Shown here: piece after piece, positions 1 to 10,800 of the stretch
Position numbering within the stretch: the stretch's first letter is position 1
How the letters are laid out: each line of letters begins with the position of its first letter
From: an uncultured Bacteroides sp.
Lineage (GTDB): Bacteria > Bacteroidota > Bacteroidia > Bacteroidales > Bacteroidaceae
DNA: 64,000 nucleotides
Assembly: GCF_910585845.1 (NCBI RefSeq)
Contig: NZ_CAJUHF010000005.1
Span: 1 to 64,000, forward strand
Direction: 5' to 3'
Position numbers and translations under genes: made by a program
The notes under the pieces: generated by a model
Databases searched by the model: none
What the model saw: the letters and a program-made list of their open reading frames with translations, nothing else
Told to the model about the DNA's origin: nothing

Positions 1-68
1 ATTCGGAAACCATCCGAATCCCGTTCTTTCGTTTTAGTCGCTTCGCTCCACGCTTTGGCGCTTTGCGC

Positions 69-3000
69 TTACGCCACCTCGCGTATCGCCTTATACGCTG
101 CCACGCTTTGCGCCCGGACGATTTTGCCGCGGAAGGCCAGACGCGAGCCGACATTCGCATACGTGTACGAAGCATCGTCATACGCATTCGCATACGATAC
201 ACCGCCATACGCGTACGCATTGTTGCACCCGCGATAGACCACACGGACTGTGGCGGTGCTTATCCAGTACATGTCGGTATAGTAAGTAGAAGATGATCCG
301 TTCAAATTACCTACCGGAACCAGGTCCATATACTTGCCATGCGCCACGCCTGTAATCCACTGACCGCTGTCCTTCTTGCCCTGTACCATACGGATACTGC
401 CGTCAGGCATCCAAATGCGCCATTTGCCCTGGTTGCCGCTGTCATTCGGCAGGTCCACGCCGTCCATCATGTCATACTTGTTGCCGTAGATGTCCTCGTA
501 GCCCAGGCAGCAGATATTGTTTACCTGCACCACAGTCTCCTGTCCGTATTCGTCCCGGCTCTTATACCAGGCATACTGGTGAACCAGGCCGTCAATCAGC
601 GAATTCGTGATTTTGTTGTTGATGGCATACGCTTCATCATAGCCGATGGTGTCTGTCATCCCGTGTTCTGCCGTCCCGCCTGTTGTTCGGTTGTTGGTAT
701 GCTGTCCGGAACCGCACTGTTCCTGCATGTCCTTGCGCCCATACCGTGCATAGCTCAGGTTCGCGATGCGGCTGTGCATCAGCGCATCTATCTGCTGCAT
801 ACCCCGCTGCTGGCTGTAATAGTGGAAGTCCGTCCAGGTCATGCTTGCCGTGGTCGAAGCTCCGGTTATACAGGCACGCAGCTTACTGCCCACCACCGAA
901 CTGCCCACAACGGCACACAGATGTTCCTCATTGGCCACCCAATCCGGTTCCATGTCCTCTATCTTGTCGCTGTTGCTCAGCACCACCCAGTCAAACTCTG
1001 CCGTGTTCAGGATGGAGAAATGCAGGGCCGTTGCACGTTCCGGAACATCCGCTATCAGATACATGCCGGCTTCAAATTTCAAGCCGATGGTCGGCACCAC
1101 AATACTCTTCAGGATGTTTCCCTCCGCATCAGCAAACACACTGCCGATAAGCCCCGTGCCGGGAACACTCGGGAAGCGCACGCGCCTGTAGCCGGATACA
1201 TCCACCTTACATACCGAATAGGCCTTGTCAGTCGTATAGGATTCCATCAGTGTAGGCTTTCCGCTCATAATCTTGCGTTCACCCAGCCAGCCGCCCTGTG
1301 TCTCCTTGATGGCATCCAGTGTCAGTATCGTCGCGTCCGGAACCGGGGGCATTTCGTCCGCCGGATAACTGCTGTAGCAGGCGTACTTCTTGTTGTTCAG
1401 ATAGTCGTTGATGCCTTTGCTCCAGTAAAACGGCTCATACATCATCCAGTCACCCTCGCTGCCGTCCAGCTTCGCCACCGTGCAATCGTTCATATCCTCC
1501 GCATCGGCATAGAAGTTCGAGCTTTCGTCATGCAGGGGGAAATAGGTTATTTCCCCGTCCGGGTTGTTCACTTCCACCTGCTGCCCGGCCATTTCCACCT
1601 TCCGGCTCGTGGGCATCTTGGTCACCTTGGCCAATACGCGGTGGCGCTTGGACAGGATGGCATTCACATGCCCGCTCATTTTGTACGTATTGCCGAATTT
1701 GTACCCCGTCTTGTTGTCCAGGTTCGAAACATTGGCATCATCGGCCACGCTGTCGTCAAACTCAATCATCGTATAGGGCGGCTGCTTGATGGTCAGTTCC
1801 GGATAACGGGCGGCATACTTCTCCAATTCCTCATCAGCCAGATACTTCGTCAGGGTCAGCTTGCCCCTCAGTCCCGAATGCCGGTCATCCACGGCCCCCG
1901 TCTGCGTATACGTTCCGTAGTCAAAATACTTCTTCAGCAGGCTCCCGTCGTCTTCCCGGTCTATCTCCAGCACAAAGCGCTCCAGCTTGCCGCTGCCGTT
2001 CAGTTTGGCCTGGTGCAGGCGTTCCAGCATGGCAAACCCGTCGATGCCGGGGCAGTTGGTATAGCGGTAGCCCCGCACGTTGTTGATGCCTTCCAGCACC
2101 AGGCCGCTGTCCTGCAGTTTGGTCAGATACTCCAGGAACAGTTCCTCAATCGTGTCCGGCAGGCATAACTGCACAACGGGCGCACCGGTGGCCAGTTTCA
2201 CTCGGGTCAGCCCCGTACCTCTCACATCCAGTTTCTTCAGACGCCCCTGCCAGCTCAGGTCCAGGGTGGCCACATTGCCGTTGTCTCCGTTTCGGGCCAG
2301 CTGGTTGTTCCGCATGTTCACCTCTTCCAGCAGCAGCATCCCGTTGGTCGAAGCCATGAACGAGCCGTTCCGGTACCCGCTGGCTTTCTCCACGCTCATG
2401 TCGAGTTTTACCAACGAGGTCAGCAGACCGAAGTTAAACCCGATGGCGAACGCATCCTCATGCCACACCAGCTCCTTGATTTTGGCCGCACCCACAATCT
2501 TCAGCGGGTCGTTCTCACCGAAGGCACGGGTCAGCTGCAGGGAGTGGAGCACGTCCGCATCCACCACACCGCTATCAGCCTGTACGCCGTTGCTGGTGGA
2601 CAATTGCACACGGTACGGGATGGTCAGTCGGTACTGCATCGGTTTCAGTTTATAAGCCTTATCCAGCGATGCCGTACTCTGGTAGAACTGGGCACCCAGC
2701 GTAGATACATAGCCGTACTCCACCTGCTTCAGGTCGTACCGGCGCTGAATGAAATAGTTCCGGTGCGCTTTCAGCGAACCCTTCAGACCGTAGATCTGCG
2801 GATAGGTCTGTTTCGCACCGTCCGCACCCACCGGCATTTCGTTCAGGAACGGATACACGTACTTGAATATGCCGGACTTGTTATAGAGGCGCGAGCACCA
2901 CTTCTTCATCTGCTCGGTATCGAAGTGGTCAATGGCTTTCTGGATACTGAAGGCACTCATGAAGCTGGTTCCGCCGTTCACGCCCTTGGTCATTACTTCT

Positions 3001-6000
3001 TCCAGCAGATTGCCCATATTGCCCAGTATCAGGTTCCACAGCCAGCTGTTGTGCCCCTGCATCACGTAGGCACCGTCGCGTTTCGTCTGCCGGTTGTCGT
3101 CATACTTACCGGTCAGGAACGACTTGTTGTCCGAACCCAGCTGGCAGTCCCCGTCGTAATAGGTTATCCACCACATCACACCGTCCCACGTCCGCACCAG
3201 CATGTTTTTTGCCAGCTGGTCCACGCCCAGGTTGAACTGCACATACAAGTAGTAGGCAGCCAGGTTGGGCAGGTTGAAATACTTCCTGGCTTCCTTCCTG
3301 AAGGTCGGGCTTGCCCATTTCGCGGTCGGGAACCTGTTGCCGTCATCCTCATAGTCCACCCCGTCAAACGTGTGCGACTCCCTGTTATAGGTCAGATTCT
3401 TGCCGGCAGGCGTTTCCTTCACGCATCTGTACAGGAAGCCCATCATGCGGTCCAGGGCCTTGTACATCTTGTCATATTTGTCACCGGTGCCCAAGTGTTC
3501 CTTGATGTTCGGTTCTTCTTCGGCATCGCCACCGCCGTCGTTCCAGAACACATCTTTCGGGTGGTTGAACTCGAAACCGCCGTCAAAGTTGAAATCCATG
3601 AAGTCCGTATGGTCGGGCTCCGTGGACGGCAGCCAGCGGAACAGGCACAGGTCATTCGAGTTGTTCAGCGTCTCGATGCAGATGGGCAGGTATTCCTTCG
3701 GCTGGTCGCCGTTCGCCTGCAGGTAGTTCAGGGTGTCACCGGTTCCCCATTGCTCGCCGCCGATAGTCTTGTCCTGGCCGAATATCGGATAGGAGTCGGA
3801 CTTCTCGTTGTTCATGTTGTATTGGCCGTAATAGGTCAGGTCCTCGTCCACACTCTTGGCCACAAACAGGTCACAGGGCAAGCCGTCAATGGCCGAGCGT
3901 ATATCTTCCTTGCACGTATCTGCATGGTCGGCGGCATACTGTTGGGCCGGGGTCAGGATTCCCATTTCCTTCATGCCGTCATGAATGAACTTCGCACCGC
4001 CCGTGTTGGTCGTCATGGAGGAGTCGGAAAAGTCACACTTCGCACAGGCAAGTTTCGCACCCACCGAGTTGTCCCGCAGCCGGAACAGGTTCTTCTTGCC
4101 CTCCGTTGCTGTCGGGGTGCTCTGCTGCCCGTTGCCGTCTATCTCGCCGTAGCTCATCCGTGCCGTATATCCGCTGGCTGTTTTCTGGAAGTAGAAGCGC
4201 AGGTTCTTGCGGGCATAGTTCACCGAACTGGTACCCTGGATGCGCAGATAAATGTCACGGGCTATCCAGTCCAGCGCCCGGTTCTCACCGTTGTAGAATC
4301 TCACTTCCCGGCACAGCTTGTTGGCCTTCTTGTTGTTCAGCTGGGCCAGCGCATCCATCACGTTCAGCGTGTCGCTCTCGCTCGGCACCTCACTGCCCAC
4401 GCTACCCGTACCTATCAGTACCAGAATCGAGTTCCGGCGCTTCTTCATCAGTCCCATCAGCTTCTCCATGCTCACCGTGTCCCCCTCGTTCAGCACGCGG
4501 TTGTCCTCATCCAGCGAGCGCACGCCCGGTTCCCCGTCGGCATCCTCCAGGTGGTTGCGGTCCACGATGTAGTTGTTCAGCACCTCGTCCGAGGTCAGCG
4601 CCTTGTTGTAGATGCGCACGCTCTTCACGTTCAGGTCCGCACCCGTTGACTTGAACTCCAGCTGGCTCTGGATGTTGAAGTTCACCTTGTCCAGCCATTT
4701 GGAAGCTGCCGATTCTTCACCGTTCACATAGAAGCCGATCAGCGTGCGCTGTTCGTTCGTCTGCACGTTCGGGTAGAACACGTAGGTAATGCGGATGTTC
4801 GTGCCCGGCTGGAACTTCGTACCCACCGAGTCCTCATAGCGCAGCACCTGTCCGGCATCCATCGCCTCGGTCACCACGCCGGTCAGGAACTTGGCCTCTT
4901 CCGGGGTCACAATCAGCCCGTACCGGTTGCCGTTGTCCAGCTGCCCCAGGCAGGTTATCAGCTCGGCATTCGTGTCCGTCACGTTGGCCGTGCTGTATTC
5001 TATCTCCAGCGTCATGCCCACGTCACGGATGGCAAAGCCCTCGGGTTTGTCCGCCTCGTTGAAGGGGCGGTACCCACCGTCAGCGGTCAGGGTCATGCCT
5101 GCACCACCGGCCAGCAGCAGACGGTCCTTGTGCCAGCCGCTTCCAGCCCCGTATTCGTTCACGCTCCACAGCACGTCCCGGAACTCCATGCGCTTGTCAC
5201 CGCTCACCCAGCTGGCCGGGTTGTTTTCCGTGTTGCTGCGCCCGAAGGCATCAAACGTACACACCGCATCCGGGGCCAGCGTAGCTTCAATGTCGGGGTG
5301 CGATGTCGTGTTCACCTGCAACTCAAGCACGGCATCACCGCACGACACGCGGTAGTCCAGCGGTTCCACATTCACGTTCGTCCGCCCGTAGCTGCCGGTC
5401 TCGCCGCGCTGCAGCAGGTCTTCCTTCACCACACTGCCCTGATTGGTCACTTTCACGCGGGCCGTGTACGCATCGCGGTCATAGCCGGCATACGTAAAGC
5501 TCCATGCCGTGAACTGCTCTGCCTCCAGCACCGGGTGTCTCCAGTCACGCTGGAATCCCGCAGCCCGGTGACTGAACATCATGCCCGCATAGGCCGTCAC
5601 ACCTCCACCTGCCTTCAGCAGCGTAATGTAATGCACCTGGCTCACCACACCGGAGTTCTCATGCTGTGCGTAGGCTTCCACCACGTTCGTACCTTCCTGC
5701 ATCTGCGTCAGCGGGATGGTCACGTTCTTCTGCTGCACCCCGCTGCCGGCCGAAAGACCGAGGGTAAAAGCCTGTCCGCCGTTCACACGGTAGTAGATGT
5801 TCTTCTCGCCGCTCGTACCCTTGGCCGTAAAGGGGATGTTCACATCGTTCCGGTATCCGCCGTCGGCCAGCCCGTTGCCCACCGAGTAGGTGGTCTCCAG
5901 CGTCATGGCCACCATGGTCACCTTGGCCGTGGCTGTCTTCATCAGCGTGCCGCCCTGGTAGGTAGCCTGCGCCTCCACCTGCACGGTATAGGCGGTGGCA

Positions 6001-6626
6001 TCCTTCAGGTAGGGCGATGCGTCAAAGGTGTAGCTCTGTCCGGCTGTCACACCCACAAACTCCGCATCCTGGAACTCACTGATCACGGTCGAACCGCGCT
6101 TCACAATCACGCGGGCTTTCAGGTCGCTGTAGCCGTCCACCGTACCGCCACCGGCAGTACCCACGCCCACGGAGTATTTCACCACAAAGCCGCTTCCCAG
6201 TGCCAGGTACTGCTGGGAGGGAAGTCCCGCTCCGCCGCTGTCCGTCAGGTCAATGTTCACCACCACCTTGTCGTCGTCGGTGTACTTGGAAAAGCGCACT
6301 TCCTTCGAACTCTCGCCGCCCTGGTTGTCCTTCTGCTTCACGGTCATCACGTACTGGGTGCCGTCCTCGCTGTCCTGCACATCCACGTCCGTCACCGTAC
6401 CCACCATTGCATCGAACACCGTTCCGGATGTAGGGGGTTTCGTCTCGCCGCCCACCAGTTCCTCGGTAGGAGTACGGTTTGACAATTCCTTCTTCAGAAA
6501 CGCTTCGACATCGTCCCCGGCATAGGCATGATAGGTGCCGTCCGGCTGTTTCTGGTTCCATGGTGTTTCAAGATTCATCGGATGTTCAGTCGCGTTGATG
6601 ATTCCGCTTATTTTCCTTTTTGCCAT
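69..6626 (-). CDS. Giant phage tail fibre / receptor-binding protein, DGR target
   Basis: This 2185-residue protein is the last gene of the tail block and starts at MAKRKISG. Residues about 620-760 look like a LamG/concanavalin-type sandwich, with the pattern of a ligand-binding jelly roll ending in VRIYNKALTSDEV. The last 200 residues look like the C-type-lectin fold used by DGR target proteins, with Trp, Gly and Asp-rich stretches such as WRIWMPDGS. The VR covers residues about 2126-2163 and is followed by an unvaried tail of about 22 residues. Known DGR targets expose the varied residues on a receptor-binding face, so the protein probably sits at the tail tip and sets host range. The stop is 68 bases from the window edge. 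Fibre role inferred from size, position and DGR link. Confidence 0.85.
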   Translation of the reverse strand: MAKRKISGIINATEHPMNLETPWNQKQPDGTYHAYAGDDVEAFLKKELSNRTPTEELVGGETKPPTSGTVFDAMVGTVTDVDVQDSEDGTQYVMTVKQKDNQGGESSKEVRFSKYTDDDKVVVNIDLTDSGGAGLPSQQYLALGSGFVVKYSVGVGTAGGGTVDGYSDLKARVIVKRGSTVISEFQDAEFVGVTAGQSYTFDASPYLKDATAYTVQVEAQATYQGGTLMKTATAKVTMVAMTLETTYSVGNGLADGGYRNDVNIPFTAKGTSGEKNIYYRVNGGQAFTLGLSAGSGVQQKNVTIPLTQMQEGTNVVEAYAQHENSGVVSQVHYITLLKAGGGVTAYAGMMFSHRAAGFQRDWRHPVLEAEQFTAWSFTYAGYDRDAYTARVKVTNQGSVVKEDLLQRGETGSYGRTNVNVEPLDYRVSCGDAVLELQVNTTSHPDIEATLAPDAVCTFDAFGRSNTENNPASWVSGDKRMEFRDVLWSVNEYGAGSGWHKDRLLLAGGAGMTLTADGGYRPFNEADKPEGFAIRDVGMTLEIEYSTANVTDTNAELITCLGQLDNGNRYGLIVTPEEAKFLTGVVTEAMDAGQVLRYEDSVGTKFQPGTNIRITYVFYPNVQTNEQRTLIGFYVNGEESAASKWLDKVNFNIQSQLEFKSTGADLNVKSVRIYNKALTSDEVLNNYIVDRNHLEDADGEPGVRSLDEDNRVLNEGDTVSMEKLMGLMKKRRNSILVLIGTGSVGSEVPSESDTLNVMDALAQLNNKKANKLCREVRFYNGENRALDWIARDIYLRIQGTSSVNYARKNLRFYFQKTASGYTARMSYGEIDGNGQQSTPTATEGKKNLFRLRDNSVGAKLACAKCDFSDSSMTTNTGGAKFIHDGMKEMGILTPAQQYAADHADTCKEDIRSAIDGLPCDLFVAKSVDEDLTYYGQYNMNNEKSDSYPIFGQDKTIGGEQWGTGDTLNYLQANGDQPKEYLPICIETLNNSNDLCLFRWLPSTEPDHTDFMDFNFDGGFEFNHPKDVFWNDGGGDAEEEPNIKEHLGTGDKYDKMYKALDRMMGFLYRCVKETPAGKNLTYNRESHTFDGVDYEDDGNRFPTAKWASPTFRKEARKYFNLPNLAAYYLYVQFNLGVDQLAKNMLVRTWDGVMWWITYYDGDCQLGSDNKSFLTGKYDDNRQTKRDGAYVMQGHNSWLWNLILGNMGNLLEEVMTKGVNGGTSFMSAFSIQKAIDHFDTEQMKKWCSRLYNKSGIFKYVYPFLNEMPVGADGAKQTYPQIYGLKGSLKAHRNYFIQRRYDLKQVEYGYVSTLGAQFYQSTASLDKAYKLKPMQYRLTIPYRVQLSTSNGVQADSGVVDADVLHSLQLTRAFGENDPLKIVGAAKIKELVWHEDAFAIGFNFGLLTSLVKLDMSVEKASGYRNGSFMASTNGMLLLEEVNMRNNQLARNGDNGNVATLDLSWQGRLKKLDVRGTGLTRVKLATGAPVVQLCLPDTIEELFLEYLTKLQDSGLVLEGINNVRGYRYTNCPGIDGFAMLERLHQAKLNGSGKLERFVLEIDREDDGSLLKKYFDYGTYTQTGAVDDRHSGLRGKLTLTKYLADEELEKYAARYPELTIKQPPYTMIEFDDSVADDANVSNLDNKTGYKFGNTYKMSGHVNAILSKRHRVLAKVTKMPTSRKVEMAGQQVEVNNPDGEITYFPLHDESSNFYADAEDMNDCTVAKLDGSEGDWMMYEPFYWSKGINDYLNNKKYACYSSYPADEMPPVPDATILTLDAIKETQGGWLGERKIMSGKPTLMESYTTDKAYSVCKVDVSGYRRVRFPSVPGTGLIGSVFADAEGNILKSIVVPTIGLKFEAGMYLIADVPERATALHFSILNTAEFDWVVLSNSDKIEDMEPDWVANEEHLCAVVGSSVVGSKLRACITGASTTASMTWTDFHYYSQQRGMQQIDALMHSRIANLSYARYGRKDMQEQCGSGQHTNNRTTGGTAEHGMTDTIGYDEAYAINNKITNSLIDGLVHQYAWYKSRDEYGQETVVQVNNICCLGYEDIYGNKYDMMDGVDLPNDSGNQGKWRIWMPDGSIRMVQGKKDSGQWITGVAHGKYMDLVPVGNLNGSSSTYYTDMYWISTATVRVVYRGCNNAYAYGGVSYANAYDDASYTYANVGSRLAFRGKIVRAQSVAAYKAIREVA
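137..249 (-). repeat. DGR variable repeat (VR)
   Basis: Read on the minus strand, these 113 bases match the TR at 26863-26975 at 105 positions. All eight mismatches lie where the TR has A: six A to T and two A to G. Six codons change Asn to Tyr, one Tyr to Cys and one Asn to Asp. No C, G or T of the TR is changed. The 3' end (GTCGGCTCGCGTCTGG) is identical in both copies and is the likely initiation-of-mutagenic-homology segment. The repeat lies inside the fibre gene, near but not at its 3' end. Confidence 0.95.
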
Positions 6627-6651
6627 AATACTGTCCTTTTATAATAATCAT

Positions 6652-6846
6652 TCATTTATCAGTTTTACTGCTACCGTTCCATGCGTCCGACCCGTTCCAC
6701 GGCTCGTCGCCTTTCCAGTATCCAAGTCCGAAACAGCTGCTGATTGCGGACCATACCAGCCTTGCACCGGCATAGAGAGCCGACAGGGCACGTTTTCCCA
6801 CATACGCAGCCGTTATTTCCTTACCGCCTATGGTTATCATCGTCAC
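6652..6846 (-). CDS. Small phage tail-block protein, unknown function
   Basis: A 64-residue protein between the coiled-coil fibre-associated gene and the giant fibre. It starts at MTMITIGGKEI and overlaps the end of the upstream gene by four bases (ATGA), so it is probably translationally coupled to it. The N-terminal half (IGGKEITAAYVGKRALSALYAG) resembles short β-rich phage segments with small residues; the C-terminus is rich in Trp, Gly, Asn and Ser. No membrane segment is obvious. A role in fibre attachment or folding is a guess from position only. Confidence 0.6.
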   Translation of the reverse strand: MTMITIGGKEITAAYVGKRALSALYAGARLVWSAISSCFGLGYWKGDEPWNGSDAWNGSSKTDK

Positions 6847-7556
6847 TCCTCCTCATAAATCAGATACAGCGTATTCGCATCCTTGTCCGGCAGTGCCTCG
6901 TAAGCTTCCCCGCTCATCACCTCATGCCGGTAGGCCAGAAGTTTCAGAGCGCCTCCCGTGCCGGTATATACGGCATCGCCCAGCAGGTAAAGCTTGTCCG
7001 GCAGGATGGCTGTCCGGTCCGCATTCATGAACATGCCGGCAGGAGGCACTCCCGCCACGTCCCAGTCCCCGTACAGGGTGGAATCCATGTGGTAGGCGAA
7101 CTTCCCGGCACCGGCCACATACACCACGTTGCCGCCCGGTTTGGTACTCTTGTCAGGCAAGACATTGCCTGTTTCCATCCATGATGCAAAGCGTACAGTA
7201 GCCCCGCCGACGGCTGCTGCCGTAGTCTGTTCCACCTTGGCTGCGGCATTTTCTGCCTTCCCTGCCGCTTCGTTGGCCTTAGTGGTCGCTTCCGTGGCGG
7301 CCTGGGTCTTTTCCTCCAGTCCGGCTACGGCTCCTTCCGCTTTCTTGGCGGCAGCCTCGGCACGGGCGGCGGCATCGCTCGCAGGTTTCCCAATCAGTTC
7401 CAGGGGTACGTTCACCATCTTGCCGTCCTTCTCCCCTGGCAGTGATTTCACACCGCCCAGCGAGGTGACAATCTCCAGATCCTCCACACCGGTAGAAGAT
7501 TGGAGTACACGGTCCAGCACTTCCTGGACCAGTTCTTCCTGTGTCATTTCTGCCAT
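6843..7556 (-). CDS. Phage tail-fibre-associated protein with central Ala-rich coiled coil
   Basis: This 237-residue protein starts at MAEMTQEELVQEVLD. Residues about 60-115 are an Ala/Glu/Lys-rich heptad region (AAARAEAAAKKAEGA and following) expected to form a trimeric coiled coil, as in fibre shafts. The C-terminal half is Gly- and Tyr-rich and probably a small β-domain. It lies between a 101-residue protein and the small gene that precedes the giant fibre. It may be a fibre connector or a side fibre. No known domain is recognised with certainty. Confidence 0.65.
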   Translation of the reverse strand: MAEMTQEELVQEVLDRVLQSSTGVEDLEIVTSLGGVKSLPGEKDGKMVNVPLELIGKPASDAAARAEAAAKKAEGAVAGLEEKTQAATEATTKANEAAGKAENAAAKVEQTTAAAVGGATVRFASWMETGNVLPDKSTKPGGNVVYVAGAGKFAYHMDSTLYGDWDVAGVPPAGMFMNADRTAILPDKLYLLGDAVYTGTGGALKLLAYRHEVMSGEAYEALPDKDANTLYLIYEEE

Positions 7557-7560
7557 AAGC

Positions 7561-7866
7561 CTATCCCTCTATCAGTTTTACAACTTGTGAATAGCACCCC
7601 GGGGTAAGCCCGGAAACCGCTTCCTTTATCAATACCGCGTCTTCCGCCGTTATATCAATTTCCCCGTCGGCATCCATTATCTGTATGCACAGGCGGTATG
7701 CCCGTAATTTCTTGTCGGCATCCGTCTGCTGGTTGCCACTCGGGCGGATCCCCGTCCCGTTGAACAGGCATTGCGCTACAATACGGCCGACAATTTGCAT
7801 CTCGCCATTGATCTGCAACGGCAGGCCGTCAAAATCATTGAAACTGTCATAAAAATTCACTTTCAT
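7561..7866 (-). CDS. Small conserved phage protein, unknown function
   Basis: A 101-residue protein (MKVNFYDSFNDFDGLPLQI at the start) that ends five bases before the coiled-coil gene begins. It has a soluble mixed composition, two cysteines, and an acidic stretch (MDADGEIDITAEDAVLIKE) in the second half. No membrane or signal segment is visible. Its place between the tail-tip protein and the fibre genes suggests a tail baseplate or fibre assembly role, but the family is not recognised. Confidence 0.6.
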   Translation of the reverse strand: MKVNFYDSFNDFDGLPLQINGEMQIVGRIVAQCLFNGTGIRPSGNQQTDADKKLRAYRLCIQIMDADGEIDITAEDAVLIKEAVSGLTPGCYSQVVKLIEG

Positions 7867-7882
7867 ATCTCAACCGAATTTG

Positions 7883-10800
7883 TTATATGTGTGTCATGCC
7901 CACTACAATGCCATTAACCACCTCAAGATTGTAGTTCGTGGACATGCCGAATTCACCTTTTATAATCCATCTAAAATTTCCGCTCACCCCTTTCCTGTAT
8001 GTGTAAGTACCGTCACTGCCAAGCGTCCATCCCGTGCCGTAATTGTTCGAAAGCATATCATTACTGTACACAGCACCGTTCACATGGACGCCGCCGTCAA
8101 AATATCCGGCATAGGTGTTGGCACTTATCGGATAGGTCAGCCCATCCGATTTGCTGGAGGCATAGATGGCGGCACCGCCCATATTGGAACCGACGGCCTT
8201 CACCCCGAACCGCCCCTGGGTGGCAGCGTTGAAAGCCACATCCACGATGCCTTCCATATCTGACTGCGACACGCCGAGTTTCAGGCTGCGCGAATCATTG
8301 CCGAAATAGTCACCGGCTTTCCAGTACAACCGCCCGTCGTCAAGTGTAAAGCCACCGATCTTCCCGTCATCGGCATATATGGTTCCGTAAACCTTGGCAT
8401 TCCGGGTTTCGATGCTTCCATCCTTGAGTATTTTGAAATATCCGTTGGCGGTGACCGACCCCTCCAGTATAATCTCGTCACCGGTAAGCTTTATCTTGCC
8501 GACGCTCCCACCGTCCGCCCCGGTCCCTTCCACGCTCACACCGATAAGGGCCACCTTGCCGGTGCTGTCCTGCGCGTACAAGCCGGAGCCCTCCGGCCTG
8601 ATCACCAGCCCGGTCTCTTTCAGCGCCTCACCGTCCTTGTCAAACACCGCCGCTGAAATCTTCACCAGCCGGTCGCTCTGTTCGAACAGTGTACGGTACT
8701 TATAGGCCAGTGCGTCCGCCTTGTTGGTGGAGAATACCAGCAGCGAAATGTAAATCACGCCCGTAAACGACAGCTTGAAGTCGCCCGTTCCGTTCCATAG
8801 CCCGTCCAGCGTAAACATCTTCTCACCGCCCACGGGCAGGTCTTCTTCATGGCCGAACATGTTGAAGTTTTCAAACCCGGTCTTGTCAGCACCCACAAAT
8901 TCGATTTTCAACCGTCCGGCCTTGATGACCCGGTAGCTGAAGGACAGATACACCACGCCGGGCACCCGTTCGCCCTGGCTGTTCGTCTGCCGGTACTCCG
9001 GCACCAGACGGAAGTCCTCCAGTTTCTGCATGATGTAATTGTTCCGGATATAGGCATAAGGCACCTTGCCGTCGGTCCGTATCTCGGCATGCCCGTCCGG
9101 CTTCGTACCGTAAGGACCGCCGTTCGCCCAGATCCAGCGTCCGCCCAGTGTGAACAGCGTAGCCTTGCTGCCCGTCTTCCATTTGTCCATGCCGTCGGCA
9201 AAACTGCTGTTGTCCAGATAGCTCTGGTCTTCGCGTATTTCCTTGCGCAAACTTTCCACGGCCGAATGGATTTTGCCTTCGGTTATCTCAAAGCGTGTCA
9301 ATATGTCCTCGCCCGTCATCAGCACAAACGTACCCTTCAGCCACACGTTGTCGGCATACAGGCCGTTTCCTTTCGGCTGGTTGTCTGCCGGGAAAGCGCT
9401 GCTCTTGATGCCGTCCAGCTTGCCCAGCCGGCAGCGCAGGCAACCGTTGAAGTTCTTGGCCTTCACCCCGTCCAGGATGTCGATACGGGGCTGCCCGTCC
9501 TCCGTGGCAGCAATGGATATAAGGTTCTGCCGGAGCGGGTTTTCCGTGTTGCCCATCAGCACGCATTCATCGCCAGCCTCCGGCTTCACCCCGCCAAACT
9601 CGCTTACCGGGACCAGCACACCACCGGCTATCACCGAGACCACCTCCACCCAGTAGGCTTTGAGCTTCGTTCCGCCTGTAACCGCACAGCGCATCAGGTC
9701 ATGGGCCACAAAGCCCGTTTCCTGTTCAAACACGATGCGGTAGTTGTCGCCCTGTTTCACCACGTCCTTGATCTTGCCGTTGGCTGCCGACACCACCAGC
9801 TGGCCGCACACGCTGCGCACCTGCTCGATCAGCAGTTCCAGCGCCACCAGGCTTTGCCGGGCAGTCACTTTGTCCACCGTCAGGTTCGTCAGTCCCGTCA
9901 GCTGGTCAATCCACAGCTGCCAGCCCTCACCGGTCAGTCCGTCCACAAACTCCGTGCTGCGCAGCAGTTCGCGGATCACGGCAGTCAGATACTCGGCATT
10001 GCCCTCACCGTCCACGCTGCCGCAGGGCTTGCCGCCGGCAGCCTCGCCAAAGCTCACACCTTTCAGGAAGCGGATGGGCTCTTTGGCCGTGTCCGGCTGG
10101 TTCTTGTTCAGAAACTCTTTCTGGCTGCGCCGCGCGGAAAACAGGTTGTTGTCCGTGGGCAGCGTCTTGTCCCAGCTTCGTATGATGTCCGGAAGGGCAG
10201 CGCCTTCCGTCTTTGATTTCGTATAGCTTTTCAGCGCACCGATGCTGTCCGTCACCTTGTCGAACTTGCCCACCTGCAGCGCATCGCTTATCTCGATGTC
10301 CATCTGCCCGGGTTCGTTCACCTTGCGGCTGATTTTGGTGATACGGCTCTGCCGGTAGCCTTTTTCCGGGAAATACTTCCGGCTCTCCAGCTTCACCCGT
10401 CTGCCCACAAACAGGTCGATGCCGTGCTCCTCCATGTACACCGGGTCTGTCGGAGCTTTGTAGGCGGCAATATCCAGCCAGTGGTCCCGGTTGTACTCCT
10501 CAACCGCTGCCGCAAATTCCTCCTCGGCCAGCCGGTAATACTCATCCGGCATCCGGATGTTCCACAGAATATAGGTATCGCCTGCTCGGGGCACCAGCTT
10601 GCCGCCCGGCAGCTGGGTGTCGTCATCGTAGGGCCAGATGGTAATCAGTTCAAATTCCCTTGCCGCACTGTCGTAGTTCACCTCAAAGTAGTGGTCATCG
10701 CTTTCTCCCAGCCCGGCCAGGTCGCCCGTCTGGAACGACACACGTTTGGTCTCGCCGGCCAGCTCGTACAGGTTGGGGTCAAAGTTCAGTCCCCCGTCCC

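Noticed and set aside
339..2168. Long open frames opposite the giant fibre gene
   Set aside because: They lie antisense to a well-supported gene, have His/Arg/Val-rich shadow composition and no domain pattern.
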